Shown piece by piece: positions 17,159 to 25,574 of a DNA stretch of 44,037 nt. The notes beneath the pieces were generated by a model, which was not told where the DNA came from, did not search any database, and was given only the letters and a program-made list of their open reading frames with translations. The stretch's first letter is position 1; every line of letters begins with the position of its first letter. Source of the stretch: Bacteroidales bacterium (GTDB taxonomy: Bacteria > Bacteroidota > Bacteroidia > Bacteroidales > UBA932); contig JAFYLU010000113.1 in the NCBI GenBank assembly GCA_017550025.1, positions 1-44,037 on the forward strand. Direction: 5' to 3'. Made by a program: the position numbers and the translations under genes.

Positions 17159-18370
17159 ATGATCATTTTAGTACTCAATTGCGGAAGCTCATCACTTAAG
17201 TATCAGCTCCTTGATATGAAGAATGATGAGGTGTACGATCTTCTCGCCAAAGGTATTGTCGAGAGAATCGGTATGGAAACAGGCTGCCTCAAGCATCAGG
17301 CGACCGGAAAAGAGAAACTTGTAAAGGAAATGCCTATCGAGGACCATACTGTCGGTATCAGGGCGGTGATGGATGCTCTCCTGGACAAGGAGTTCGGAGT
17401 CCTTTCTACACTCGAGGACATCGAGGCTGTAGGACATCGTGTGGTTCATGGTGCAGAAGAGTTCGTTTGCAGCCAGCTCATTACGGATAAGGTTGTCGAG
17501 CAGCTTGAGAAGTGCTCGGTGTTCGCTCCTCTCCATAATCCTGCAAACATCCTCGGAATCAAGGCTGTGTCGGCTGTTCTTCCTACAGTACCGCATGTGG
17601 GTGTGTTTGATACAGCATTCCATCAGACCATGCCTTCATATGCCTATATGTATGCTCTTCCGTATGAGTATTACGAGAAATATGGTATCCGCCGTTATGG
17701 ATTCCACGGAACCAGCCACAGATATGTGTCTGCAAAGGGTGCGAAATTCGCCGGACTGGACATCAATTATTCGAAGATCATCACATGCCACCTCGGAAAC
17801 GGCAGCTCTATCGCTGCAGTGGTAAACGGTAAGTCAATCGATACTACAATGGGTTTCACTCCGCTTGAAGGACTCATCATGGGTACACGATGCGGAAGCA
17901 TTGACCCTGAAATCGTTACATATCTCCAGGAAAAGGAAGGTCTCACTCCTTCTGAAATGAGCAGGATCCTCAACAAGCAGAGCGGTTTCCTCGGTCTTTC
18001 ATGCGTGTCATCAGATGCTCGTGACCTTGACGATGCTGCCAATGAAGGCCATCCGAAGGCAAAGCTTACACTCAAGAAGCTTACATATGAGATCATAAAG
18101 TATATCGGTGCATATACAGCTGCGATGAACGGTGTAGACCTTATCGTGTTTACAGGTGGAATCGGCGAGAACAACAGCAGACTCCGTCGCAGGGTATGCG
18201 AGAACCTTGCTTATCTTGGTGTTAAGTTCGATTACGATGCAAATGTGGTAAGAGGCGTTGATACTATCATCACTCTTCCTGATTCAAAGGTGAAGGTTGC
18301 ACTCATTACAACCAATGAGGAGCTTATGATCGCCCGCGATACAATGAACATCGTTCAGAACGAGGAGTAA
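17159..18370 (+). CDS. ackA: Acetate kinase
   Basis: A 403-residue ASKHA-fold kinase interconverting acetyl phosphate + ADP and acetate + ATP, the ATP-yielding last step of acetate fermentation. Motifs: LVLNCGSSSLKYQL at the N terminus (phosphate-1 loop), VVHGAEEF, VFDTAFHQTMP, GFHGTSHRYVS and TGGIGENNS. The length is standard. The gene has its own promoter and is followed 20 bases later by the phosphate acyltransferase gene. The usual partner Pta is not next to it; the adjacent acyltransferase looks like the butyryl type. Confidence 0.96.
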   Translation: MIILVLNCGSSSLKYQLLDMKNDEVYDLLAKGIVERIGMETGCLKHQATGKEKLVKEMPIEDHTVGIRAVMDALLDKEFGVLSTLEDIEAVGHRVVHGAEEFVCSQLITDKVVEQLEKCSVFAPLHNPANILGIKAVSAVLPTVPHVGVFDTAFHQTMPSYAYMYALPYEYYEKYGIRRYGFHGTSHRYVSAKGAKFAGLDINYSKIITCHLGNGSSIAAVVNGKSIDTTMGFTPLEGLIMGTRCGSIDPEIVTYLQEKEGLTPSEMSRILNKQSGFLGLSCVSSDARDLDDAANEGHPKAKLTLKKLTYEIIKYIGAYTAAMNGVDLIVFTGGIGENNSRLRRRVCENLAYLGVKFDYDANVVRGVDTIITLPDSKVKVALITTNEELMIARDTMNIVQNEE

Positions 18371-18390
18371 TATCAAACAATCAGTCTATT

Positions 18391-19299
18391 ATGTTTACAG
18401 GTTTCGATGAGATATTTGCCGAGCTTCAGAGCAGAGGCGCGAAGAAAAGAATGGTTGCGGCATGGGGCGTGGACAGCCACACCATAGCTGCTGCCGGAAA
18501 GGCTGTCGCACTTGGTCTTGTTGAGGTGACTCTTGTCGGCGATCAGAAGCTGATAGAAGAGGCATGCAGGGAAGAGGGCGTGGACATGTCATGCTTCACT
18601 ATCCTGCATAATCCGGACGAAATTCCGTCTGTTGCTCAGGCAGTGCAGATGGTACGCGAAGGACAGGGCGATTTCCTCATGAAGGGACTTTGCTCTACTG
18701 ACAAGTTCCTCCGTGCCGTGCTTAACAAGGAGACAGGTCTTCTTCCTCCGAAGGGTACTCTTACCCATTGTACGACTTTGGAGATTCCAAGCTACCATAA
18801 GCTTCTTTTTGTAGGAGATGTGGCTGTGATTCCGGCTCCGGACTTCAAGCAGAAGCAGATCATCATGGACTGTCTGGTCAAGACAGCCAAGGCTGTGGGA
18901 GTGGAGAAGCCGAAGGTTGCCATAATTGCTGCAACTGAACAGGTGCTTACAAGCCAGCCGGCTACAGTCGAGGCTGCAATGCTCTCCAAGATGGTTGAGC
19001 GTGGTCAGATCAAGGGCTGCATAGCCGACGGTCCACTTGCACTCGATGTTGCCATAGATAAGGAATCTGTAGAGATCAAGGGCCTTGTCAGCCCGGTTGC
19101 AGGAGATGCAGACTGCCTTCTTTTCCCTAACATAGAATCGGGTAATGTCTTCTATAAGGCAAACTCGAAGCTGGTGCAGGGTGTCAGACAGGCAGGTATT
19201 CTGGTGGGAGCAAAGGTTCCGTGCGTACTTTCGAGCCGTGCGGACAGCATAGATACGAAGCTCAACTCCATTGCCATTGCCGCCATGTCCGCTAAATAA
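18391..19299 (+). CDS. ptb: Phosphate butyryltransferase (PTA/PTB family)
   Basis: A 302-residue phosphotransacylase converting an acyl-CoA (butyryl-CoA or branched-chain acyl-CoA) and phosphate to acyl phosphate and CoA. Its length (about 300) and the absence of any N-terminal DRTGG/AAA domain fit Ptb better than Pta. Segments supporting the family: FLMKGLCSTDKFLRAVLNKE, AAMLSKMVERGQIKGCIADG, GPLALDVAID and ANSKLVQGV. It lies between two acyl-phosphate kinases, acetate kinase (20 bases upstream) and butyrate kinase (41 bases downstream). Acyl-chain specificity cannot be decided from sequence; use by either kinase is possible. Confidence 0.88.
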   Translation: MFTGFDEIFAELQSRGAKKRMVAAWGVDSHTIAAAGKAVALGLVEVTLVGDQKLIEEACREEGVDMSCFTILHNPDEIPSVAQAVQMVREGQGDFLMKGLCSTDKFLRAVLNKETGLLPPKGTLTHCTTLEIPSYHKLLFVGDVAVIPAPDFKQKQIIMDCLVKTAKAVGVEKPKVAIIAATEQVLTSQPATVEAAMLSKMVERGQIKGCIADGPLALDVAIDKESVEIKGLVSPVAGDADCLLFPNIESGNVFYKANSKLVQGVRQAGILVGAKVPCVLSSRADSIDTKLNSIAIAAMSAK

Positions 19300-19340
19300 T
19301 TAGTTGACTACGGATTAATAACGATATAATATTGAAAAAT

Positions 19341-20456
19341 ATGAAAGGTAGAATACTGGTAATCAATACCGGCTCCACCTCGACAAAGATCGCTGTCTAT
19401 GATTCGGGCGAGATGATGTTTGAAAAGAACCTCACTCACTCGGCTGAAGAGATTGCACAATACGAATCCGTGATGGATCAGACGCCTATGCGCCGTGATA
19501 CCATCACGGATTTCCTTTGCGAGAAGGGAGTTGAACTTGAAACTATTGATGTGGCTATGGCCAGAGGCGGACTCATTACTCCTATCAGAACCGGAGTCTA
19601 TGAGGTCAATCAGGAGATGCGTGATGCCTTGATGGCTGCAAAGGAGGGTGCACATGCATGCAACCTCAGCGCTCTGATTGCTGATGATATCGCTGTTATG
19701 GTGAATGAAGCCCGCGCGGCAAAGGGTGTGACTGAAAAATGTCGTGCCTTCATTGCGGACCCTCCTATGGCGGACGAGATGCTTCCGGAGGTGAAGGTGG
19801 GAGGACTTCCTGAATTCCCGAGAAGGACTCTCTTCCATGCGCTGAACTCGCGTGCGATGGTACGAAGGTATGCCCGCAGCGTAGGAAAGACCAATAAGGA
19901 GGTCACAGTGATCGTGGCCCATATGGGTGGAGGCTCGTCTGTGTCCCTTCATAGAAACGGCCTTGTCATAGATACGAATGACGCATTGGGCGGTGACGGC
20001 CCTATTAGTCCGGAAAGAGCCGGTTCTGTTCCTGGATTCCCGCTTGTAGAGATGTGCTTCAGCGGTGAGTATACCAAGGATCAGGTGAAGAAGAAACTTG
20101 TTGGACGTGGCGGAGCTGTATCTTATTTCGGAACCAATGACATCCGTGAGATAATTGCCCGTGCCGAATCGGGTGATGAGGCTTGTGAAACATTCCTCAA
20201 GGGCTTCAGTGTCTCTGTGGCCAAGTATGTCGGTGCTCTTGCAACCGTTGTAGGCGGCAAGGTTGACGCGATCGTGCTTACAGGAGGAATCGCTCACGCG
20301 AAGTCTATTGTCGAAGATATCAGAAGCAGGGTAGAGTTTATCGCTCCTGTTGAGGTATATGCCGGTGAAAATGAACTTGAATCGCTTGCAGAGAACGGAT
20401 ATGGCATCCTTGCAGGTGAGTTTGACATAAAGTACTATCATCCGGACCATTTCTGA
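19341..20456 (+). CDS. buk: Butyrate kinase
   Basis: A 371-residue ASKHA kinase forming butyrate (or a branched-chain acid) and ATP from the acyl phosphate. The N-terminal phosphate loop LVINTGSTSTKIAVYD, the AHMGGGSSVSLH loop and the GGDGPISPERAGSVPG segment typical of Buk are present, as is LTGGIAHAKS near the C terminus. The ATG at 19341 is preferred; a TTG three codons upstream is in frame but adds only Met-Lys-Asn. With ptb it forms the classical ptb-buk pair. In Bacteroidota such pairs may serve branched-chain acid formation from amino acids as well as butyrate; the window does not decide. A terminator overlaps its stop codon. Confidence 0.93.
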   Translation: MKGRILVINTGSTSTKIAVYDSGEMMFEKNLTHSAEEIAQYESVMDQTPMRRDTITDFLCEKGVELETIDVAMARGGLITPIRTGVYEVNQEMRDALMAAKEGAHACNLSALIADDIAVMVNEARAAKGVTEKCRAFIADPPMADEMLPEVKVGGLPEFPRRTLFHALNSRAMVRRYARSVGKTNKEVTVIVAHMGGGSSVSLHRNGLVIDTNDALGGDGPISPERAGSVPGFPLVEMCFSGEYTKDQVKKKLVGRGGAVSYFGTNDIREIIARAESGDEACETFLKGFSVSVAKYVGALATVVGGKVDAIVLTGGIAHAKSIVEDIRSRVEFIAPVEVYAGENELESLAENGYGILAGEFDIKYYHPDHF

Positions 20457-20474
20457 TCCGGATGTTTCCTTTAT
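20439..20474 (+). terminator. Rho-independent terminator of the ackA-ptb-buk operon
   Basis: A perfect 8-bp stem CATCCGGA/TCCGGATG (20439-20446 with 20457-20464) has a 10-base loop and is followed by TTTCCTTTATT. The loop contains the buk stop codon. Confidence 0.8.
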
Positions 20475-21751
20475 TCAAACAGGTTTCTTGCCGGCAGCTT
20501 GTCGCTGTAAAGTTCCCGGCACTGTTTGAAGAGGGCATCAGTATATCTGGCCTGACCAGGGCCTCTCCATGTGCTGGTGTTGGTTATCATTATCCAGCAT
20601 TCGCCGTCAGGGAAATATTTTACGAGGGCAGCCGTGCCGGAAAGTGTTCCGGTGCGGCTCCATCCTTTTTCAGGGGCGGTGTCGTTCCATCCCAATGAGA
20701 ATGTATCCTTGTCGAAATATTCGGTCATCTGTGCTACGGCTTCTGGGGAAATGATATCCTTCACTTCAGGCTTTCCGTCTATCGATGCTACCAGACGCGC
20801 TATTTCGGCAGGTGAGCCGCACCATGCTCCGGCTCCTGAAAGCAGAGGTATGTTGTTTCCTCCGTAGCATCTTTCCACCATTCTTCCGCTGCCTGTGTAT
20901 TCCTCCACGAATTTGCCGTCCCCTTCGTGAGTGTAATATCTCACCTCATTCTCCCTCTTGTCACTGTAGTATGAGCCTCCGATATGCATGTCGAAGCAGC
21001 CGGCCGGATACAGGACATCTTCCCTGATGAATTGTTCATATGGCTTGCCAGATACTTTTTCAATTATTTCAGACAGAAGAAGATAGCCGAAGTTGGAATA
21101 TTTCTGCCATTCGCCTGGCATGAATCGCAGCTGTCTGCCGAGCACAAGACGGTAGAAGTCCTCCTTTACCGGAGGACAGTCAAGCTGCATCTGGTTCATC
21201 ACATCCCTTGATGAGAAAAGAGGATCCCTGTAGAAGCCTCCCTGATGACGCAGAAGATGTTCCACAGTTATCTTTTTGTAGTTCCTGTCTCTGATAACAG
21301 ATGTGAATAAAGTATCGTTCAGGATTCCCGACGGACCGAACACCGTATCCTTTATGCTCAATGAATCCCTGTCCTGAAGGACCATTATGCCCGCTGCTGT
21401 GATAAGCTTGGATACGGATGCCATCCTTAATATATGCGACGGCTCCATCTTTATACCCTTTGCCTCCTCTGCCCAGCCGTAACCTTTCGCATAAAGAAGT
21501 GAGTCGTTGCGCATGATGGCCAGGGATGCGCCCTTGATGTGCCACTGCTGCATATATGTCCTGACCTTTCTGTCAAGACCTTCCAGGCCTTCGATTTCCG
21601 ACATCTTGTTGCTTAATGTGTCGTTCAGGTATATGCGCGGCTTTTCAAGCGGAGCCGGCTTCTGCAAAGGCTTATGAATAATTACAAAAGCTGTCGCGAT
21701 TGCGGCAGCTGCTATTATTGATAATATGATGGTTGTAATGCCTTTCTTCAT
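20471..21751 (-). CDS. Serine hydrolase, class C beta-lactamase fold
   Basis: A 426-residue exported or membrane-anchored protein of the beta-lactamase/transpeptidase-like family (AmpC, D-aminopeptidase, esterase EstB relatives). One N-terminal hydrophobic helix (about 5-25) anchors or exports it. The catalytic SxxK is Ser112-Val-Ser-Lys115 and the YxN motif is Tyr218-Ser-Asn220; a late RTGTLSGT segment stands in the position of the KTG/HTG box. True beta-lactamase activity is not implied; many relatives act on peptidoglycan peptides or esters. It is last in the minus operon, 9 bases after the kinase-like gene, and converges with buk. Confidence 0.87.
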   Translation of the reverse strand: MKKGITTIILSIIAAAAIATAFVIIHKPLQKPAPLEKPRIYLNDTLSNKMSEIEGLEGLDRKVRTYMQQWHIKGASLAIMRNDSLLYAKGYGWAEEAKGIKMEPSHILRMASVSKLITAAGIMVLQDRDSLSIKDTVFGPSGILNDTLFTSVIRDRNYKKITVEHLLRHQGGFYRDPLFSSRDVMNQMQLDCPPVKEDFYRLVLGRQLRFMPGEWQKYSNFGYLLLSEIIEKVSGKPYEQFIREDVLYPAGCFDMHIGGSYYSDKRENEVRYYTHEGDGKFVEEYTGSGRMVERCYGGNNIPLLSGAGAWCGSPAEIARLVASIDGKPEVKDIISPEAVAQMTEYFDKDTFSLGWNDTAPEKGWSRTGTLSGTAALVKYFPDGECWIMITNTSTWRGPGQARYTDALFKQCRELYSDKLPARNLFE

Positions 21752-21760
21752 TTTTCTTTA

Positions 21761-22369
21761 TTATAGTCTTCCTGACTTGCGTGCGAAATCTATGATGAAG
21801 TCAGCTGTGCCTTCGATGCCAAGGATGCTTGAGTCTATGCACAGATCATAAGTGGAGGCAACGCCCCAGTTTCCGAATGTGTAGTAGTTGTAGTATTCAG
21901 CTCTCTTCTTGTCTTTCTCTTCTGCGAGTCTTGTCGCCTCGTCAAGTGATATTCCGGCTCTTTCCGCTATACGGGCCGCCCGGATTTCCAGAGGAGAAGT
22001 GAGGAATACATTCAGCGTGCAATCATTCTCGCGAAGGATGTAGTCGGAACATCTGCCGACTATGACTGCCGGACCTTGTTCGGCAATGTTCATTATCGTG
22101 TGACTCTGCATTTTGAAGAGTCCTCTGTCGCTCATGTAGTTTTCAGTTTCGCTGAATCCGTTCGCAAAGATTGAGGAAAGGGAGAAGAATCTTTTCTTCT
22201 CGTCGCTTTCTTCAAACAGTTCTTTGCTGAACCCGCTGTCCTGTGCTGCCTTCCTGATCAATTCCTTGTCATACACAGGGATTCCGAGCTTCCTTCCCAA
22301 TTCGGCAGCGACGCTGTTACCTCCGCCACCGAACTGTCTTCCTATATTGATGATGATCTTCTTGTCCAT
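21761..22369 (-). CDS. Cytidylate kinase-like family protein
   Basis: A 202-residue P-loop-like protein of the cytidylate-kinase-2 group (PF13189-like). The N terminus has INIGRQFGGGGNSVAAELG followed by KLGIPVYDKELI, the arrangement seen in this family, in which the classical Walker Lys is replaced. The GRCSDYIL and RIAERAGISLDEA segments and a lid-like DKKRAEYYNYYTFGNWG are also typical. The substrate is unknown; canonical CMP kinase activity is doubtful because of the altered P loop. It lies between the MATE exporter (12 bases) and the serine hydrolase (9 bases). Confidence 0.85.
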   Translation of the reverse strand: MDKKIIINIGRQFGGGGNSVAAELGRKLGIPVYDKELIRKAAQDSGFSKELFEESDEKKRFFSLSSIFANGFSETENYMSDRGLFKMQSHTIMNIAEQGPAVIVGRCSDYILRENDCTLNVFLTSPLEIRAARIAERAGISLDEATRLAEEKDKKRAEYYNYYTFGNWGVASTYDLCIDSSILGIEGTADFIIDFARKSGRL

Positions 22370-22381
22370 GTCTGTATGTCT

Positions 22382-23770
22382 TTATAACTGACCTCCGAGA
22401 ATTGTTCCCTCTTCTCCGTCCTTAAGCTTGTTGAATTTCCTGAAAAGCTGTCTCAAGAGTACTGCTGTAAGTAATGCGGACAACAGGTCGGAAACAGGGA
22501 AACTCATCCATACTCCGTTAGCTCCATGCCATATGGGAAGGGTGTACAGAAGCGGAAGCAGGAAAAGGATCTGTCTTGAAAGTGACAGTATGACTGACTT
22601 CCTTACCATGCCGAGACTCTGGAAGAAGTTTGTACCGATCATCTGGAATCCTACGATAGGGAATCCTAAAGTAAGTATCCTCAATCCTTCTGACGACATG
22701 TCCAGGAGAGCTTCATCGTGGGTGAATATTCCGGCTGCGAGTCTTGGTATGAACATTCCGATAGCAAAACATATGCAGGTTACGATCGTAGCATATTTGG
22801 CTGTCATCCAGAATACTTCCCTGACTCTTGAATATTGTCGCGCACCATAGTTGTATCCGGCGATAGGCTGCATGCCCTGGTTGAGGCCCATACATATCAT
22901 TATGAACATGAATATGAACCTGTTGCAGATTCCATAGGAACCGATGCCGAGGTCACCGCTGTAGTCGCGAAGCTGCTGGTTGATGAAGAGTGTCACAAGA
23001 CATGCTGCGGCATTCATGAGGAATGGTCCCATTCCTATGGCCAGCGAGTCCTTTGCCACGCGCATATCGAGCTTGAACAGACCTTTCTCGAAGTGGAAGG
23101 CACGGCTCCTGTCGCTGAAGTGTCTCAAGACCACAATCATTGCTGCTGTCTGTGCAAGGACTGTAGCCCATGCTGCTCCTGCTATTCCCAAGTCAAAGAC
23201 AAAGATGAATATAGGGTCAAGAATCGTGTTGAACACCACTGTGAATATGGTCAGTCCCATGGCTTTCTTCGGACTTCCCGACGACCTCATGGCCGCATTC
23301 AGGCCAAAATACAGATGGGTGACTACATTTCCTATGAGGATGATGCTTATGTATTCCTTTGCATATGGGAGAGTGTTCTCGCTCGCTCCGAAGAAATAGA
23401 GGATCGGGTCTATGAATATCAGGGCTATTGCCATGAATATCAGACCGATGATCACATTGAGACTGACTACATTTCCGAGAACCTTGTTGGCGGCCTTATA
23501 GTTTTTCTGACCAAGAAGGACTGACAGCATTGTTGCGGCTCCTGCTCCCACAAGGGTTCCGAAGGCTGTCGAGAGGTTCATCAGAGGAAATGTGACCGCA
23601 AGTCCTGAAATTGCAAGAGGGCCTACGCCCTGGCCGATGAAGATGCTGTCCACCATGTTGTACAGCGAAGATGCTGTCTGCGCGATGATGGCCGGCAACG
23701 CATACTGCTTAAGGAGCTTGCCGATCTTTTCCGTTCCAAGTTCTAAAGGTATTGCTGACTTTTCTGCCAT
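22382..23770 (-). CDS. MATE family efflux transporter
   Basis: A 462-residue cation-coupled multidrug/toxin exporter of the inner membrane with about 12 hydrophobic helices. Family signs: QTASSLYNMVDSIFIGQGVG near helix 1-2, the internal repeat of that layout after residue 235, and NQGMQPIAGYNYGARQYSRV between helices. The sequence resembles the DinF/NorM-like Bacteroidota MATE group. The ATG at 23770 lies one base after the FKBP stop; an in-frame ATG seven codons upstream lies inside that gene and gives no better family match. The substrate cannot be predicted. Confidence 0.93.
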   Translation of the reverse strand: MAEKSAIPLELGTEKIGKLLKQYALPAIIAQTASSLYNMVDSIFIGQGVGPLAISGLAVTFPLMNLSTAFGTLVGAGAATMLSVLLGQKNYKAANKVLGNVVSLNVIIGLIFMAIALIFIDPILYFFGASENTLPYAKEYISIILIGNVVTHLYFGLNAAMRSSGSPKKAMGLTIFTVVFNTILDPIFIFVFDLGIAGAAWATVLAQTAAMIVVLRHFSDRSRAFHFEKGLFKLDMRVAKDSLAIGMGPFLMNAAACLVTLFINQQLRDYSGDLGIGSYGICNRFIFMFIMICMGLNQGMQPIAGYNYGARQYSRVREVFWMTAKYATIVTCICFAIGMFIPRLAAGIFTHDEALLDMSSEGLRILTLGFPIVGFQMIGTNFFQSLGMVRKSVILSLSRQILFLLPLLYTLPIWHGANGVWMSFPVSDLLSALLTAVLLRQLFRKFNKLKDGEEGTILGGQL

Positions 23771-23771
23771 C

Positions 23772-24791
23772 CTAGTCTTCCGGTTTTGCAACTACTTCGA
23801 TCTCGAACACAAGCGGAGAATATGACGGAATACTCGATCCGCTTCCGCTATATGAATAGCCTAACGGTGAGTAGAATACGCCGACTCCTTTTTCAAAGGC
23901 ATGCATATGCCAGAGAGTAAGTGCGAATCCATAGATGATATCAGAGTTGTTTGCTCCCATGGTCAGCTCTGCAGCCTTTTCTCCCCACTTTATCTTTACA
24001 GGCTCATAGGTTTTGCCTGCATTGTAGAGACCGTTGTCCTTTGCTGTCTTCTCGTTGGTGGTGTCGAATACAAGTCCGTTGAGAAGCTTTCCGGTGTAGT
24101 TGATATATATGGTTGTGTCTTTAGGGAAAGCCTTTGTCGTAGTGCCCGGAGTGATGGTCTGGTAGTAGAATCCGGTAGTGTCGTTCACCGGCTTGGTGAA
24201 GACTGCAGGGTTCGCCTTGATGTATTTCTCTATCTGGGAGATTTCGTATTTGTTGATGCTGTCTGTGAAATCAGTTATGGTGATGTCGTAGATAGAGTTC
24301 TCGTATGACGAAGCGTGATTGAGATAGTCTTCAGGCTTGTCGTATTTCGAATAGGTCATGAGCCATCCAGGGATTATGACCTTCTTTCTTCCTCCCACCT
24401 TCATTCCTATGATGGCATCGGCCAGGCCGGCCTGGATGGTGTTGTCGATGGTGGTGATCACTTTCGGACCATAGTATGAAGTCGTGTCATACTGTCCGAG
24501 CTGTTTTGCAGTTTCCTTGTCTGTGAATGATGTGATGTTGCCTTCCAGGTCAGTGATGACGTAGTCTGCATATACAAAACCGTCTTTCTTGACCTCGGCA
24601 CCTTTGCCGGCTTCTTCTTCTATGACGTATATTCCGAGTCCTGACGGCTTCACGTTCGGCCAGTTTGTCTGCATCCATGCATCGAAATACCTCTTCGCAC
24701 TCTCGTTTGGTCCTGGTTCTACAGTCCTTGCGCATGCTGCAGCACCTGCTGCTATGACGATGTAGGCGATTGCCTTGAAAATCTTCTTCAT
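23772..24791 (-). CDS. FKBP-type peptidyl-prolyl isomerase lipoprotein, two-domain
   Basis: A 339-residue lipoprotein: signal peptide ending in AAGAAAC with lipidated Cys20, then two FKBP-like regions. The first (about 55-165) holds the VYADYVITDLEGNI and GMKVGGRKKVIIPGW segments. The second (about 195-335) contains YINYTGKLLNGLVFDTT and FYSPLGYSYSGSGSSIP, with a final FEIEVV strand. FKBP proteins speed proline isomerisation in the periplasm or at the outer membrane. The start at 24791 begins the signal peptide; the in-frame ATG nine codons earlier precedes it with an unlikely extension and lies inside the promoter gap. A TATCTTTG box is found at 24816-24823. Confidence 0.87.
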   Translation of the reverse strand: MKKIFKAIAYIVIAAGAAACARTVEPGPNESAKRYFDAWMQTNWPNVKPSGLGIYVIEEEAGKGAEVKKDGFVYADYVITDLEGNITSFTDKETAKQLGQYDTTSYYGPKVITTIDNTIQAGLADAIIGMKVGGRKKVIIPGWLMTYSKYDKPEDYLNHASSYENSIYDITITDFTDSINKYEISQIEKYIKANPAVFTKPVNDTTGFYYQTITPGTTTKAFPKDTTIYINYTGKLLNGLVFDTTNEKTAKDNGLYNAGKTYEPVKIKWGEKAAELTMGANNSDIIYGFALTLWHMHAFEKGVGVFYSPLGYSYSGSGSSIPSYSPLVFEIEVVAKPED

Positions 24792-24815
24792 TTTAATCAG
24801 TTGAAATTGAACCTG

Positions 24816-24823
24816 CAAAGATA
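24816..24823 (-). promoter_or_regulatory. -7 box upstream of the two-domain FKBP gene
   Basis: The minus strand reads TATCTTTG, an exact TAnnTTTG match, 25 bases before the start at 24791. It suggests that the FKBP-MATE-kinase-hydrolase genes can be transcribed separately from the upstream pair. Confidence 0.55.
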
Positions 24824-24842
24824 GTAAAAATTGTCATTAATG

Positions 24843-25574
24843 CTAATCGTTGGATACACTGACTACCCAAATCTGAAAAGCCAGGGCGGAATTAGCAGGA
24901 ATCATGCCAAATGTGCTGTTTCCGAATGCATCCTTTCCGTTGAAGAGAATGTCGCATTCTTCTCCCGCCTTGACGCCGATCAGGCCGTAATGAAGTCCCT
25001 TCAGAAGCTCGGTCTCCCCAAGGTTCACCTCGTAAAGTGAATAATCCGGGTCGGTCAGGTTGAATCCGTTGCTTTCGGCTGTCACCTGGTGGTTTGTGGT
25101 GAACAGGCCGGACCTGTCTATTTTGCCTGAAAATATATAGCCTGCATAATAGAAGGAAACGGATCCGTCTGGCTTCAGTTCCGGTCCCTCTCCCTCTTTC
25201 TTGACAAGGCGTGCGGATCCGTTGTTGTGGACTACTCTGGGCGTTACTGTCCATGAGGTGTCTCTCGAGACAGTCTCGTAAACGGTGTCTATCCTTTCGG
25301 TCGAGTCGATCTTCATCGTCTCTTCCGGTTCACCGTATTCGTTTGTTCCGGTGACATAGGTGGTGTCATATACCGTTACTGTCTGGGTGTGGAATCCCAA
25401 TGTGTCGATGATAGTCTCGTCGAATGTCTTTGTGTTACTGGTGATGTAGCTGTTGACATACGAGTCGATCTGGGTGTCCTGCTTGTTGTAGGCTTCTTCG
25501 AGCTTCGCCTTTATGCATGAACTTGCAGCGATGCACAGAAGCAGTATTGCAAATATTCTATTCTTTATCTCCAT
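24843..25574 (-). CDS. FKBP-type peptidyl-prolyl isomerase lipoprotein, single-domain
   Basis: A 243-residue lipoprotein with lipobox IAASSC (Cys near residue 20). The region after it is Thr/Asp/Glu-rich and unlike known domains (about 30-125). A C-terminal FKBP domain follows (about 135-243), visible as SFYYAGYIFSGKIDRSG, KGLHYGLIGVKAGEECDILF and FGNSTFGMIPANSALAFQIW. The start at 25574 gives a good signal peptide and overlaps the upstream DHH gene by 17 bases, suggesting coupled translation. It likely works with the two-domain FKBP encoded next. Confidence 0.82.
   Translation of the reverse strand: MEIKNRIFAILLLCIAASSCIKAKLEEAYNKQDTQIDSYVNSYITSNTKTFDETIIDTLGFHTQTVTVYDTTYVTGTNEYGEPEETMKIDSTERIDTVYETVSRDTSWTVTPRVVHNNGSARLVKKEGEGPELKPDGSVSFYYAGYIFSGKIDRSGLFTTNHQVTAESNGFNLTDPDYSLYEVNLGETELLKGLHYGLIGVKAGEECDILFNGKDAFGNSTFGMIPANSALAFQIWVVSVSND

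Noticed and set aside
19308-20450. Open frame of 380 codons on the minus strand opposite butyrate kinase
   Set aside because: The plus-strand butyrate kinase has all family motifs; the antisense frame shows none and is rich in His/Arg/Ser as expected for a shadow.
22835-23524. Open frame of about 230 codons opposite the MATE gene
   Set aside because: The composition is His/Glu/Tyr-rich with no domain pattern; the MATE frame is clearly the coding one.
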